Shown in pieces: positions 38,685 to 46,600 of a stretch of DNA of 59,790 bases. This stretch comes from Burkholderiales bacterium (GTDB lineage: Bacteria; Pseudomonadota; Gammaproteobacteria; Burkholderiales; Burkholderiaceae_D), in assembly GCA_026399895.1 (NCBI GenBank), contig JAPLQC010000056.1, forward strand, positions 2,092 to 61,881. Reading direction: 5' to 3'. The position numbers and the translations under genes were made by a program. The notes beneath the pieces are model-generated. The model was not told where the DNA came from. It did not search any database and saw nothing but the letters and a program-made list of their open reading frames with translations. Positions within the stretch are counted from its first letter, which is position 1, and every line of letters begins with the position of its first letter.

Positions 38685-39632
38685 ATGCGCGCACTACATC
38701 AACTCGATCGTTCTTCTGCTATAGCCGGCACAGCGGCACTGGGCGTGCTCGCGCTAGTACCGGTGCTATTTCCCGGTAATTACCTGATTGGTGTGCTGAC
38801 CGTTGCTGCGATTTACGGCATCTGGGCAGTGAGCTGGGATTTTATGTGCGGCCTGACAGGGCGCGAGAATTTCGGGCATGCCTTGTTCATTGGTGTTGGT
38901 GCTTATGCCGCCGGCTTCATGAACGTGCAACTGGGTTGGGGCCCTTGGTGGAGCCTGCCGATTGCGATGGTGCTATCGACCGCGTTCGCGCTATTGCTTG
39001 GCTTTCCTACGCTGAGGCTACGCGGTCCGTATTTTGCGTTAGCGATGCTCTCTGCGGCAGTGATCATGCAGCGCCTGATGCTGATCTTTTGGGAGTACAC
39101 CGGCGGTGAAGAGGGCATACAAGACATCACCCCGCTAATTCGCAATCATCTGCACTACTACTGGTTTGTGTTGGTACTGCTGGGTGTGATCACCTTTGTA
39201 CTGAGCTGGCTCGCGCGTTCGCGTTGGGGCTTGATTCTGCGTGCGATACGCGGTGACGAAGCCACCTGTCTCGCTGCCGGTATTCCGATTACGCGTTACA
39301 AGATTATCTCCCTCGTGATCAGCGCAGCACTTGCCGGGCTAGGCGGTGCGCTGTATGCGCACTATCAGCTGCAGGTGAGTCCGCAACTATTCTCAATCAT
39401 CACCTCCATCACCATCATCACCATGGTGTATGTCGGTGGTATGGGCAGTATCTACGGCCCGGTGGGTGGTGCGCTGCTGCTGACCTTACTGACAGAAGGC
39501 CTGCGCGATGTTGGCGAGTGGCGACTGATGGTCTACAGCGTGCTGCTGATCATGATTATTTTCTTTTTGCCGAATGGCTTCATCGCGCCGCTATGGCAAA
39601 GGCTACAAGCGACACTGCGAGGTCGCCCATGA
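38685..39632 (+). CDS. Branched-chain amino acid-type ABC transporter permease (LivM-like)
   Basis: The 315-residue second permease has the LivM hallmark GLTGRENFGHALFIGVGAYAAG and the coupling loop AIRGDEATCLAAGIPITRYK. It is mostly hydrophobic helices. It begins 10 bases after the LivH-like gene; its TGA overlaps the ATG of the LivG-like ATPase by 4 bases. Confidence 0.94.
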   Translation: MRALHQLDRSSAIAGTAALGVLALVPVLFPGNYLIGVLTVAAIYGIWAVSWDFMCGLTGRENFGHALFIGVGAYAAGFMNVQLGWGPWWSLPIAMVLSTAFALLLGFPTLRLRGPYFALAMLSAAVIMQRLMLIFWEYTGGEEGIQDITPLIRNHLHYYWFVLVLLGVITFVLSWLARSRWGLILRAIRGDEATCLAAGIPITRYKIISLVISAALAGLGGALYAHYQLQVSPQLFSIITSITIITMVYVGGMGSIYGPVGGALLLTLLTEGLRDVGEWRLMVYSVLLIMIIFFLPNGFIAPLWQRLQATLRGRP

Positions 39633-40363
39633 GCCAGCTGCTGCTTGAAGTCGAGGGCTTGGATAAGCGTTTCGGTGGCTTGCACGCTGTCAAGCAACTG
39701 AGTCTGCAGGTTGCAAAGGGTGAGATCGTCGGCATACTCGGCCCCAACGGCGCAGGCAAGACTACGCTGTTCAATTTGCTGACCCAGTTCATCGCGCCCG
39801 ATGCAGGGCGCATTGTGTTCAAAGGTCACTCCTTACGTGGCCTCAAGCCCCATCGGGTAGTTGCCTTGGGCGTTGCGCGTACCTTTCAGTTGTGTCGACC
39901 ATTTCCTGGCCTGTCGGTGCTTGAGAATGTATTGGTGGGTAGCTTGGGTCCGCGTGTGCACCATCCTGATCTTGTCGAGCGCGCCATGCACTTGCTAGAG
40001 CAAGTTGGCTTAGCGTCGAAGGCGGATACGGCGGCTGAGTTACTTTCCTATGGTGATCAACGCAGGCTGGAGATTGCTCGTGCATTAGCGACGGAGCCTG
40101 AGCTGTTACTGCTCGATGAACCGTTTGCGGGATTAGGTAGTGCCGAGATCGAGGCCATCTCAGCGCTGATCAGGCAGCTGCATGTGGAGAAGCAGCTAAC
40201 GATTTTGCTGATCGAGCACAAGCTGCGTGAGTTCATGCAATTGGTATCGCGTGTGGTCGTATTAGATTTTGGTGAACAAATCGCCGACGGCACCCCACAG
40301 CAAGTGGTAGAGAACCCGCGCGTGATCGAAGCCTATATCGGTAAACAAGGTGCCACGCCGTGA
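39629..40363 (+). CDS. Branched-chain amino acid-type ABC transporter ATP-binding protein (LivG-like)
   Basis: The 244-residue ATPase has Walker A GPNGAGKTT at residues 38-46, the LivG-type signature LSYGDQRRLEIARAL in place of LSGGQ, Walker B LLLLDEPFAGL, and the H-loop in LLIEHKL. The open frame extends into the permease gene, but the ATG at 39629 gives the normal N-terminus MSQLLLEVEGLDKRFGG. Overlaps of 4 bases on both sides imply coupled synthesis. Confidence 0.95.
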   Translation: MSQLLLEVEGLDKRFGGLHAVKQLSLQVAKGEIVGILGPNGAGKTTLFNLLTQFIAPDAGRIVFKGHSLRGLKPHRVVALGVARTFQLCRPFPGLSVLENVLVGSLGPRVHHPDLVERAMHLLEQVGLASKADTAAELLSYGDQRRLEIARALATEPELLLLDEPFAGLGSAEIEAISALIRQLHVEKQLTILLIEHKLREFMQLVSRVVVLDFGEQIADGTPQQVVENPRVIEAYIGKQGATP

Positions 40364-41073
40364 GTGATCTGCTCGTCATTAACCAACTCAGCGCGGCCTA
40401 TGGCCAGGCCATTGCGCTAGAAGATGTTCAGCTGCGCGTACAGCCGGGTGAGCTGGTTGCTTTGCTCGGCCCCAACGGCGCCGGTAAATCTACCCTGCTG
40501 AAAGTGATCTCGCGCGCCTTGCCCGCGCGCGGCACACTACAGTTTCAGAACCAGTCGCTGCATGATTTCTCGACCGAGCAGGTAGTGGGTTTGGGTATTT
40601 GCCATTGCCCAGAGGGGCGGCGCCTGTTCCCCGAGTTGACGGTGCTGAAGAATCTGCAACTGGGCGCGTATCTGCGCAATAACCGGCAGCAGATCGTGCA
40701 AGATCTTGAGAAGGTGTACGCCCTGTTCCCGATACTGCGCGAACGCAGTGACCAGATCGTCAGCACTCTGTCGGGCGGGCCGCAGCAAATGGTGGCGATT
40801 AGCCGTGCGCTGATGGGCGCGCCCAAGCTGCTGCTGTTGGACGAACCTTCGGTCGGCATTGCCCACCGCTTAAAGATGGAGATTTTCACGGCGATACGCC
40901 GTATTTGCGACGATGGCGTGGCAATCCTCGTCGCCGAGCAAGACGCGCAATCGGCACTGCAAATCGCCGACCGCGCCTATGTACTTGAGCACGGCACGGT
41001 GGCGCAGGAGGGAACCGCCGCCTCGCTGCAGGAAGACGACCGTATTCGGAAGATCTATCTGGGTGTGGCGTAA
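40360..41073 (+). CDS. Branched-chain amino acid-type ABC transporter ATP-binding protein (LivF-like)
   Basis: The second ATPase has 237 residues and starts at a GTG overlapping the LivG-like stop. Walker A is GPNGAGKST, the signature is LSGGPQQMVAISRAL (Pro where most LivF proteins have Glu or Gln), and Walker B is LLLLDEPSVGI. In the segment after Walker B, most LivF proteins have GL-P; here it reads GIAHRLKMEIF, a minor deviation. It ends the importer operon, 75 bases before tRNA-Leu. Confidence 0.94.
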   Translation: MSDLLVINQLSAAYGQAIALEDVQLRVQPGELVALLGPNGAGKSTLLKVISRALPARGTLQFQNQSLHDFSTEQVVGLGICHCPEGRRLFPELTVLKNLQLGAYLRNNRQQIVQDLEKVYALFPILRERSDQIVSTLSGGPQQMVAISRALMGAPKLLLLDEPSVGIAHRLKMEIFTAIRRICDDGVAILVAEQDAQSALQIADRAYVLEHGTVAQEGTAASLQEDDRIRKIYLGVA

Positions 41074-41126
41074 TACACCGGATGAACGCTGTTAGACGCG
41101 TCAAAAGCGAAGGTTGTCGCCAGCGC

Positions 41127-41135
41127 TGATAAAAT
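41127..41135 (+). promoter_or_regulatory. Probable extended -10 promoter of tRNA-Leu
   Basis: TG, one base, then TAAAAT (41130-41135) forms an extended -10 element 13 bases before the mature tRNA end. No well-spaced -35 box is evident. The position suits initiation just ahead of tRNA-Leu. Confidence 0.5.
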
Positions 41136-41148
41136 ATCGACTTTCACT

Positions 41149-41241
41149 GCCCGAGTGGTGAAACTGGTAGACACAGCGGACTTAAAATCCGCCGCTTACC
41201 CGAGAGGGGGCGTACCGGTTCGATTCCGGTCTCGGGCACCA
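41149..41241 (+). tRNA. tRNA-Leu (anticodon UAA)
   Basis: This is a class II tRNA: acceptor GCCCGAG pairs with CTCGGGC, anticodon stem GCGGA/TCCGC encloses loop CTTAAAA with anticodon TAA, and T stem ACCGG/CCGGT has loop TTCGATT. Discriminator A and CCA are encoded. The variable arm is 21 bases by my count, longer than in most tRNA-Leu, giving 93 bases with CCA. It marks the left edge of an accessory region. Confidence 0.95.
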
Positions 41242-41319
41242 GTATTCTTAGGGCTTTCAAGATCAAGCTCGTTGATCATCCTTCTTGCCCCTCGGCCCCG
41301 CGATTTGCATAATTCAGCG

Positions 41320-41610
41320 ATGCGCCCGTCCCAAGCCCTTGAAAATCATCGTCAGGCGATTGTCCAGATTGTCGAGAGCCATAATGCCCGCAACCCGAGG
41401 GTATTCGGCTCTGTGGTGTATGGGACAGACCGAGAAGACAGTGACCTCGATATTCTGATAGACCCCACACCAGATACGTCACTTTTCGATATCGGCGCAA
41501 TACGCCGCAAGCTGAAAAGCTTGTTAGGCATCGAAGTCGATGTGGTTACCCCGAACGCCTTGCCCGATAGTTTCCGCGATCGAGTTATGTCTGAAGCCAA
41601 GCTCATATGA
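41320..41610 (+). CDS. MNT-type nucleotidyltransferase domain protein (MntA-like antitoxin), partner missing
   Basis: The 96-residue protein is a minimal nucleotidyltransferase with the motif GS-x10-DxD: Gly30-Ser31 and Asp42-Leu-Asp44, followed by a conserved strand containing EVDVVTPNAL. Such proteins usually form operons with HEPN (DUF86) toxins, which they silence by AMP transfer to a tyrosine. No HEPN gene follows: only about 210 non-coding bases remain before an unrelated gene, with a short frame reading YLRDREQTL that may be a remnant. The upstream open frame runs through tRNA-Leu and is rejected; the ATG at 41320 starts the domain. Confidence 0.85.
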   Translation: MRPSQALENHRQAIVQIVESHNARNPRVFGSVVYGTDREDSDLDILIDPTPDTSLFDIGAIRRKLKSLLGIEVDVVTPNALPDSFRDRVMSEAKLI

Positions 41611-41824
41611 AGCAGGCTCATATCTGCGAGATCGTGAACAGACGCTGATGCGACTTGGTGAGTAGTGACTGATATCAGACCAACTACCTGATTCGAGGTC
41701 TTTCTATCCGAGCAGATATACTTGTCCTTGTGGCGATATTTTTAGTTAGGACGTATTTAAGATGTGGAGCGATTACGTCCCTTTCTTCTTTTGACTGCAA
41801 TATCCAAGGGTATTGAGGATATAT

Positions 41825-42568
41825 ATGATTTATTGGTCTGACATTAGCAAAAAAATTACCCAGATTTCGATGTGTTTGTGCATCATATTGAGTACTGGTG
41901 GATGCGCAGTTATGTCTGTTTCGGAAAAAAACAAAGATACATTTCATACCGCTGCACTTTGCACAATGTTATATGACTGGAAGGATCTTGCTACTTGGGT
42001 AAGAAATGAGAAGGAAGAGAAGGTAATTTCAGGAGAGCTCAGAACACGTGGTGTAAATAGTGTTGAACAATGTAATGCTCAGTACTATGCATCTCTTGAA
42101 TGTAAAGAAAATTTCTCGAAGGGCGCAGATTGCTCCTACAGCAAAATACTTGAATATGAATTTAAAAAACTTTTAACCCTTGGGGCGCATAATCCAGATG
42201 CGACGAATCAGAAATTATTCAAAGAAATTAGCTTAAAGTCACTTGAGTATATTCCTTTGTGCGCATCTATCAAGCTTGCCGCTATTGATGATGGGGTCTC
42301 GGACGCTAAGCATGTTGCTCAGGTCCTTGCAGGAGCATGTTCAGCAGAGTACAACTACGTTACTACTGCACTAGGTTTTGCAAGTCTTGAAAATGATTAC
42401 CAGAGGGAGTTGTTCAATATAAGAAGAGGAAGAATGGAGGCAAAAATCGATACTTTTCTTCCTTTCGTTCTTAAACACAGAAAAGATGCTCTAGAGAAGA
42501 ATGGTGGATCTCAGAAAAATAAACCCAGAGACCCAGGCTTGAACAGTTTGCCCGATAACAGAATTTAG
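41825..42568 (+). CDS. AT-rich orphan gene, putative exported/lipoprotein of unknown function
   Basis: I do not recognise this 247-residue protein. The N-terminus has a basic stretch, a hydrophobic core (ISMCLCIILSTGG) and a Cys that could be a weak lipobox (STGGC), so it may be secreted or lipid-anchored. It is rich in Cys (at least eight) and in Lys/Glu, without repeats. GAGGAT lies 4-9 bases upstream of the ATG at 41825; a TTG at 41813 is less likely. A 60-base sample (42121-42180) counted 35% GC against 65% in a sample from lepA, pointing to horizontal acquisition next to tRNA-Leu. Confidence 0.7.
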   Translation: MIYWSDISKKITQISMCLCIILSTGGCAVMSVSEKNKDTFHTAALCTMLYDWKDLATWVRNEKEEKVISGELRTRGVNSVEQCNAQYYASLECKENFSKGADCSYSKILEYEFKKLLTLGAHNPDATNQKLFKEISLKSLEYIPLCASIKLAAIDDGVSDAKHVAQVLAGACSAEYNYVTTALGFASLENDYQRELFNIRRGRMEAKIDTFLPFVLKHRKDALEKNGGSQKNKPRDPGLNSLPDNRI

Positions 42569-42609
42569 GATACTGCAACGTTGCCATGTTGCAGTCATGG
42601 CACTTAAAT

Positions 42610-43104
42610 CTAAGCTCGCATCAGCTGCGCACCTGCCCCATAACTCGCTAGCTTGGCCCTAAGCTCATCGGTCGGCTCCGCTATCTTCTCAAACCCGAAC
42701 TGCTCCCAGAAACTTTGAGAGTTTTGAATCGCCACTAGGCAGGCGCGTGACAATCCGCTGCGCTTCGCGGCATCGATTGAAGCGCGCACCAAAGCCTGGG
42801 CGACACCTTTCCCTCGTCCGGCACTGTCAATGGCTAGATCATGGATGTAGAGCGTATCTGCATCTGCTGATAGCTCAAACGTTGGGGCGTTGAGAGAAGG
42901 GAGGTGTGGGTAAATGATGGGTACTGCGATCAGATACCCCACCGCGCCTTCGCTTGCTTCAGCGATCAGGCAAGTACTGGGCGACGCCAGAATCTTCGCT
43001 TGAAGAGACTCGAGTGATTCAGGCTCGATGTCGGTATAGCAGTAGTCCTGAATTCGCAGGACATCCGCCATATGTTCGCGTTTCATTAAACTAAGCTGGA
43101 TCAT
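42610..43104 (-). CDS. GNAT family N-acetyltransferase
   Basis: This 164-residue protein has the GNAT fold: an N-terminal RIQDYCYTD region, the strand LYIHDLAID, the acetyl-CoA-binding loop AGRGKGVAQALVRASIDAAKRSG (matching the R/Q-x-x-G-x-G/A pattern), and the C-terminal QSFWEQFGFEKI motif. The acceptor is unknown. It is on the minus strand, 41 bases from the end of the AT-rich gene, which it faces. Confidence 0.88.
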   Translation of the reverse strand: MIQLSLMKREHMADVLRIQDYCYTDIEPESLESLQAKILASPSTCLIAEASEGAVGYLIAVPIIYPHLPSLNAPTFELSADADTLYIHDLAIDSAGRGKGVAQALVRASIDAAKRSGLSRACLVAIQNSQSFWEQFGFEKIAEPTDELRAKLASYGAGAQLMRA

Positions 43105-43189
43105 GAGCGCTCATATGATCCAGCGATATTCAACGAGCCCATACGCTGTCAATCGACTGGCAACGCAACCGCTGCTAACCCAGGCGCGA

Positions 43190-43546
43190 CTAATAGCGAT
43201 TGCTATTGCCTTGAACGATAGTCCCAGTTCCTTGAACTTTGCCGTCCTTCACCCATTTGACGCTATTACTCTTGATGGTGGCGCGCCAACAATCCTTGGG
43301 CTGACCTTCGTAGACCCAGCACATTTGGTCGCCTTCGATCGACCATTTCGCTTGATAGTCCTTGCTTCGCACGGTGCCATCTTTGGCATAGAACTCGGTA
43401 TATCGGCCGGCTCCATCCATGGATCCTTGTACCGTGTTACCTGCAATCGCGTTTTTTAGCTGCTGGCCGGAGGCAAGCGGCATTTGTTCAGCGGCCGACG
43501 CTACGCCAGCGAGGCTGATTAGCAATACAAGAATTAAACGTTTCAT
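43190..43546 (-). CDS. Small secreted protein of unknown function (DUF995-like)
   Basis: The 118-residue product has a clear signal peptide (MKRLILVLLISLAGVASA, cleavage before Ala-Glu-Gln). The mature part is Trp- and Gly-rich with two cysteines (MCWVYEG and DCWRAT) that could form a disulfide, and short beta-strand-like segments (YTEFYAKDGTVRSKDYQAKW). The pattern of 'GNT...YTEFYAKDGT...W-x-I-x-G-D-x-M-C' resembles the DUF995-type periplasmic proteins. Function is unknown. It is 85 bases upstream of the GNAT gene on the same strand. Confidence 0.75.
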   Translation of the reverse strand: MKRLILVLLISLAGVASAAEQMPLASGQQLKNAIAGNTVQGSMDGAGRYTEFYAKDGTVRSKDYQAKWSIEGDQMCWVYEGQPKDCWRATIKSNSVKWVKDGKVQGTGTIVQGNSNRY

Positions 43547-43761
43547 AATTTACCTTCTGAGATAAAGCGTACCCGCCGATAATACAGAAAATAATAGGGC
43601 GTGGAACCGGTATGCTTGAATACAGGGGTATAAAGCCGGCCATTTTTTAAATTCCCCTGCAAGTTATCTGGCTACTGTCGGCGCTATTGGGCAGTTGGGC
43701 TTACCCTATGCTTGTTGCCAATAATGCTGGAATTTAATCTTCATTAGCAAGGAATCCGCGA

Positions 43762-44295
43762 ATGTCTCATTCCACCGCCCGTACCCATCCTGAGAGTCTG
43801 GTTGGCTTCAAAACACCGATCCCACGCTTTGCTGTGAAAGATCTGGTTGTGCCGGAAGCGATTCCGTCGGACGAACGTGAATGGGTACCGCAGGCGCCCA
43901 ACGTCTGGTTCAGGCCGCTGATTCTGAATGTCACGCAGGGGTATTTCGTGAATGTTCTGCGGGTCCGGAAAAGTGGCGTTCTGTCGCGTCATCGTCATGA
44001 CGGGCCGGTACATGCCTTTGTTCTCAAAGGCCGTTGGTACTACCTGGAGCATGACTGGACTGCGATTGAAGGTTCGTATGCGCACGAGATTCCCGGCGAG
44101 GTGCATACGCTGTATGTGCCTGAAGACGTCACCGAAATGATGACCTTATTCCATGTGACCGGTGCTTATACCTACCTTGACGAAGACGGAAAGCCGATCA
44201 GGCATGAAGACGTTTTCACAAAAATCGAGGCAGCAGTTAAGCACTACGAAGCTTGCGGGCTTGGAGAGGATTATGTGCGGCAGTTTATTCGGTAG
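43762..44295 (+). CDS. Cupin protein of the 2,4'-dihydroxyacetophenone dioxygenase family
   Basis: The 177-residue protein has one cupin domain. Metal ligands are likely in SRHRHDGPVHAFVLKGRWYYLEH (two close His plus a further His), with a later H in GEVHTLYVPED. Sequence style (VPQAPNVWFRPLILNVTQGYFVNVLR) matches the 2,4'-dihydroxyacetophenone dioxygenase family, iron enzymes that cleave C-C bonds of aromatic ketones, but many members are uncharacterised. It stands alone on the plus strand between minus-strand genes. Confidence 0.8.
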   Translation: MSHSTARTHPESLVGFKTPIPRFAVKDLVVPEAIPSDEREWVPQAPNVWFRPLILNVTQGYFVNVLRVRKSGVLSRHRHDGPVHAFVLKGRWYYLEHDWTAIEGSYAHEIPGEVHTLYVPEDVTEMMTLFHVTGAYTYLDEDGKPIRHEDVFTKIEAAVKHYEACGLGEDYVRQFIR

Positions 44296-44349
44296 CGGAT
44301 ATTGTAGGAGGCAGGGCGGATCCTAATCCGATTCACGAGACCACCCCAT

Positions 44350-44389
44350 CACCGACGCGCAATCTGCTGGTTGCAAATTGCGCTCGGTG
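44350..44389. repeat. Hairpin between convergent cupin genes
   Basis: CACCGA-C-GCGCAAT (44350-44363) pairs with ATTGCGC-TCGGTG (44377-44389): 13 base pairs with one bulged C and a 13-base loop. It lies 55 bases past the plus-strand cupin stop and 27 bases past the minus-strand stop. There is no U run on either side, so it may be a structural 3' end or weak bidirectional terminator. Confidence 0.55.
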
Positions 44390-44415
44390 CGGGGTTCAAA
44401 GTCTGAGTGTCTGAA

Positions 44416-44772
44416 TTACTTCAAGAACGTCGCTTGTAAAACGATGTTGTTTTTGCCGACATTTTTGATTGAATACTTTTGCTTGTCTTCCGGTTTGTCT
44501 GCATACACTACATCGCCATCTTTGTAGCTGAATCGTTTTGTCGTGCCATCCTCGTATTTTCTGACGATGGTGCCACCTTTGACAGCATAGATAACTCGAT
44601 CGAGTTCTCTGGGTACGCTCGGTGATTCCGCACCCGGCTTCCAAGTGACAATCATCACTCTAACGCGATCATTGTCTATGACCGTCTTTTGATCATATCC
44701 CTTGGTTTCTGCCAAAGCAGACCCAGTATTCAATGCGAGCATTGCAACAACTGCGAGGAGTAGTTTCTTCAT
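44416..44772 (-). CDS. Exported cupin-fold protein lacking metal-ligand histidines
   Basis: The 118-residue protein has a signal peptide (MKKLLLAVVAMLALNTGSALA). A small beta-rich cupin-like domain follows (DRVRVMIVTWKPGAESPSVPRELDRVIYAVKGGTI, then YKDGDVVYADKPEDKQKYSIKNVG). The positions where cupins carry His metal ligands hold other residues, so it is probably a binding or structural protein rather than a metalloenzyme. AAGGAG lies 6-7 bases before the ATG at 44772; the longer upstream frame is rejected for that reason. Confidence 0.75.
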   Translation of the reverse strand: MKKLLLAVVAMLALNTGSALAETKGYDQKTVIDNDRVRVMIVTWKPGAESPSVPRELDRVIYAVKGGTIVRKYEDGTTKRFSYKDGDVVYADKPEDKQKYSIKNVGKNNIVLQATFLK

Positions 44773-44865
44773 GGTTTTTCTCCTTAAAGATGACATCAAA
44801 GATGTTGTTTGGGCGATAAAACTCAAACAACGACTACCTACTCAAAGCTTCAATCAACAAACGGC

Positions 44866-45165
44866 TTAGTGCGTGGTTTCACTCCCCCGAGCTACCCAGT
44901 AGGTGGCACCTTCCGGTCCATATTCTTCCGAGTGGGGCGTATTAGCGACTACATGAAATGTGTCGCCGGCTGATAATTGTTGTGGTTCGCCACCATTCAC
45001 ACTCAGCCAAAAATTTCCACTCACGACGATGGCATTGGCATCAAACGGATGGGTATGCTCATCAAGTTTGGTGTTGGGTTCCCAGCTACGTTCTATCACT
45101 TCAGCATAGCCAGCCGCGAGCATGACTGAGCGGAACTGCTCCAGTGTTAAATTAATCGCGCTCAT
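44866..45165 (-). CDS. Small cupin-domain protein
   Basis: The 99-residue cytoplasmic protein has one cupin domain with a likely metal site: DEHTHPFDANAIVVSGNFWL (two His) and ANTPHSEEYGPEG (third His). Function is unknown; such single-domain cupins serve as small dioxygenases or ligand sensors. Start at 45165 was preferred to 45171 because GAGAGG is then 6 bases upstream. It is 93 bases upstream of the exported cupin gene on the same strand. Confidence 0.8.
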   Translation of the reverse strand: MSAINLTLEQFRSVMLAAGYAEVIERSWEPNTKLDEHTHPFDANAIVVSGNFWLSVNGGEPQQLSAGDTFHVVANTPHSEEYGPEGATYWVARGSETTH

Positions 45166-45171
45166 TTCCAT

Positions 45172-45525
45172 CCTCTCATTAGGTACTTCGTATTCAACTA
45201 CTGCGGGTTTGGGGTTGCTGGGCTTTGCAGATCAAACGGGTAGTAACTCGTTGGGTGGCGCCGCCGATTCCATGCGCCTAATTTAGGTGACATTGGCGCA
45301 GTTGTGAAGTCTCTTGCGATCTTAAATCGTATATTTCGCTCGATTTGGCTAGATATTGAGCTTAGCTGGATCTGCAGCTCAGTGATTTTGCGGGGTTATT
45401 GAATTGGCAATCAAGCCCGCTAGCATTCGACTACAGACCGCTTAAAATCAGCCTGATGAAATGCTAAGGTTTCTGGCCAGAGTTGGTATCAGCCTCTGCG
45501 ATCAACAACGATCCTCTAAAGACCC
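45172..45525. other. Non-coding stretch, nothing recognised
   Basis: This 354-base stretch upstream of a minus-strand cupin gene has no frame with protein-like sequence, no tRNA and no strong terminator. It is AT-richer than the core genes. It should hold the promoter of the cupin gene, but no clear -35/-10 pair stands out. Confidence 0.5.
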
Positions 45526-45711
45526 ATGACAGGCGAACGAATTGAACTGCTGATTGAATTTGGTGTGATTCTGCTTTCGCCGGTTGTTCACACGTATTAC
45601 CTCTGGAAGGTAAAGAAAGTCGACGCTAGCGTCATTCGACAGAACATCAAGATATTTGCGTTTCTGTATGCCTTGCTCGCAGTCGGCGGTATCCTTTTGT
45701 TCATCAAATAG
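45526..45711 (+). CDS. Putative small two-helix membrane protein
   Basis: This is a 61-residue frame whose product looks protein-like: helix one LLIEFGVILLSPVVHTYYLW, a basic loop KVKKVDASVIRQNIK, and helix two IFAFLYALLAVGGILLFIK. That is a plausible hairpin membrane protein, perhaps of the small stress or toxin type. Against it, there is no clear ribosome-binding site and it stands alone. Identity unknown. Confidence 0.45.
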   Translation: MTGERIELLIEFGVILLSPVVHTYYLWKVKKVDASVIRQNIKIFAFLYALLAVGGILLFIK

Positions 45712-45820
45712 CGCGCACAAGCCCTGGTATTGGTTTTGGTAGTGTGAAGATGGTCCTAGATGCCGAACAGCCGCTAAATTGATCTGCTGTTGGTTGTTTT
45801 TGAAGTAATTGGCGATCGGT

Positions 45821-46282
45821 TTATGGCAATGGCGAATTCTCTTCAACCAAGCTTGTACGCCAGCGACCACGTGACTCTTTCACCAAGATTTTCTGTTTGA
45901 CGAGTCTTTCAACCGTCCTGATACGTTCAACAGCTCTGGCGATTGGCTCATTGCCCTCAACCTGAGCCACATAGAGCAGTCGTATGAGTTTGTCAGCCCA
46001 GCGTGGCACCTTACTGGTTTTCTCCCACCGAGCCACTGACTGTCCATCTATGCCCATCAATTTACCTAAGGCAGGTTGGGAGAGCAGCATTCCAGCACTG
46101 CGGATGTAGCGGAACTCGGCACCGGTCAGGGGCGCAGCCTTTCTTGTGAGTGCCGTGCAAATTGATTGCGTTAAGCCGTCTAGGTTGTGGAAAGCTACGC
46201 CATTACCGTAAGGTGTTTGGCGTATTTCGTAGCCGTTGACTAGCCAAACATTGCGTAGTCCGCCATCTGTGTAGTGATACAT
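45821..46282 (-). CDS. HTH antitoxin/regulator partner of DUF4258 toxin
   Basis: This 153-residue protein carries a helix-turn-helix in its middle (LTGAEFRYIRSAGMLLSQPALGKLMGIDGQSVARWEK), the XRE-like DNA-binding part typical of MqsA/HigA-type antitoxins. No N-terminal zinc-finger cysteines are present; the N-terminal YGNGVAFHNLDGL resembles the linker following such a finger. It starts 1 base after the stop of the DUF4258 gene, so the pair forms a toxin-first operon. The C-terminal half may bind the toxin. Confidence 0.82.
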   Translation of the reverse strand: MYHYTDGGLRNVWLVNGYEIRQTPYGNGVAFHNLDGLTQSICTALTRKAAPLTGAEFRYIRSAGMLLSQPALGKLMGIDGQSVARWEKTSKVPRWADKLIRLLYVAQVEGNEPIARAVERIRTVERLVKQKILVKESRGRWRTSLVEENSPLP

Positions 46283-46283
46283 G

Positions 46284-46592
46284 TCAGCCCTTTTTCACGT
46301 CGATTACGGTAACCACGACAAGATCTGTGGACGGATACTCCACATAGACCACCACGGCTACCTGCGCACCAGCTACAAATCGATGCATCCGACACAGCAA
46401 CCCAGGGTGCTTCATATCTAGTTCTGGCGGCTTTGCCAGAGTACCCATCCGGAGAACTTCGAGGACCATCGGATCATTGACATGCCTCTGCCGCATCCGC
46501 TCTCGAGCATGAGCAGTGTAGATCACGTGTCCTGAATCTAAAGCTGACTGCCGTATGTGCCGCTCGAGCTGGCGATCGGAGGGGGAACCCAA
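46284..46592 (-). CDS. DUF4258 domain protein, putative RNase toxin
   Basis: The DUF4258 domain (VIYTAHARERMRQRHVNDPMVLEVL followed by a beta strand AQVAVVVYVEYPSTDLVVVTVIDV) is a small RelE/BrnT-like fold found in type II toxins. There is no ATG close to the domain in frame; the TTG at 46592 gives a 102-residue product and lies just below the palindromic site. The open frame extends further but there only covers the antisense of the next gene. Paired with the HTH gene directly downstream. Confidence 0.75.
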   Translation of the reverse strand: MGSPSDRQLERHIRQSALDSGHVIYTAHARERMRQRHVNDPMVLEVLRMGTLAKPPELDMKHPGLLCRMHRFVAGAQVAVVVYVEYPSTDLVVVTVIDVKKG

Positions 46593-46600
46593 GATTTTGA

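Noticed and set aside
41155..41319. N-terminal extension of the MNT protein through tRNA-Leu
   Set aside because: The frame simply reads through the tRNA; the domain begins at the ATG at 41320.
43103..43459. 118-residue plus-strand open frame opposite the small secreted protein
   Set aside because: The minus-strand frame has a clear signal peptide and Trp/Cys pattern; the plus-strand frame has neither.
45502..45870. 122-residue minus-strand open frame overlapping the small membrane protein
   Set aside because: No ribosome-binding site, no protein-like pattern, and it also overlaps the end of the HTH antitoxin gene.
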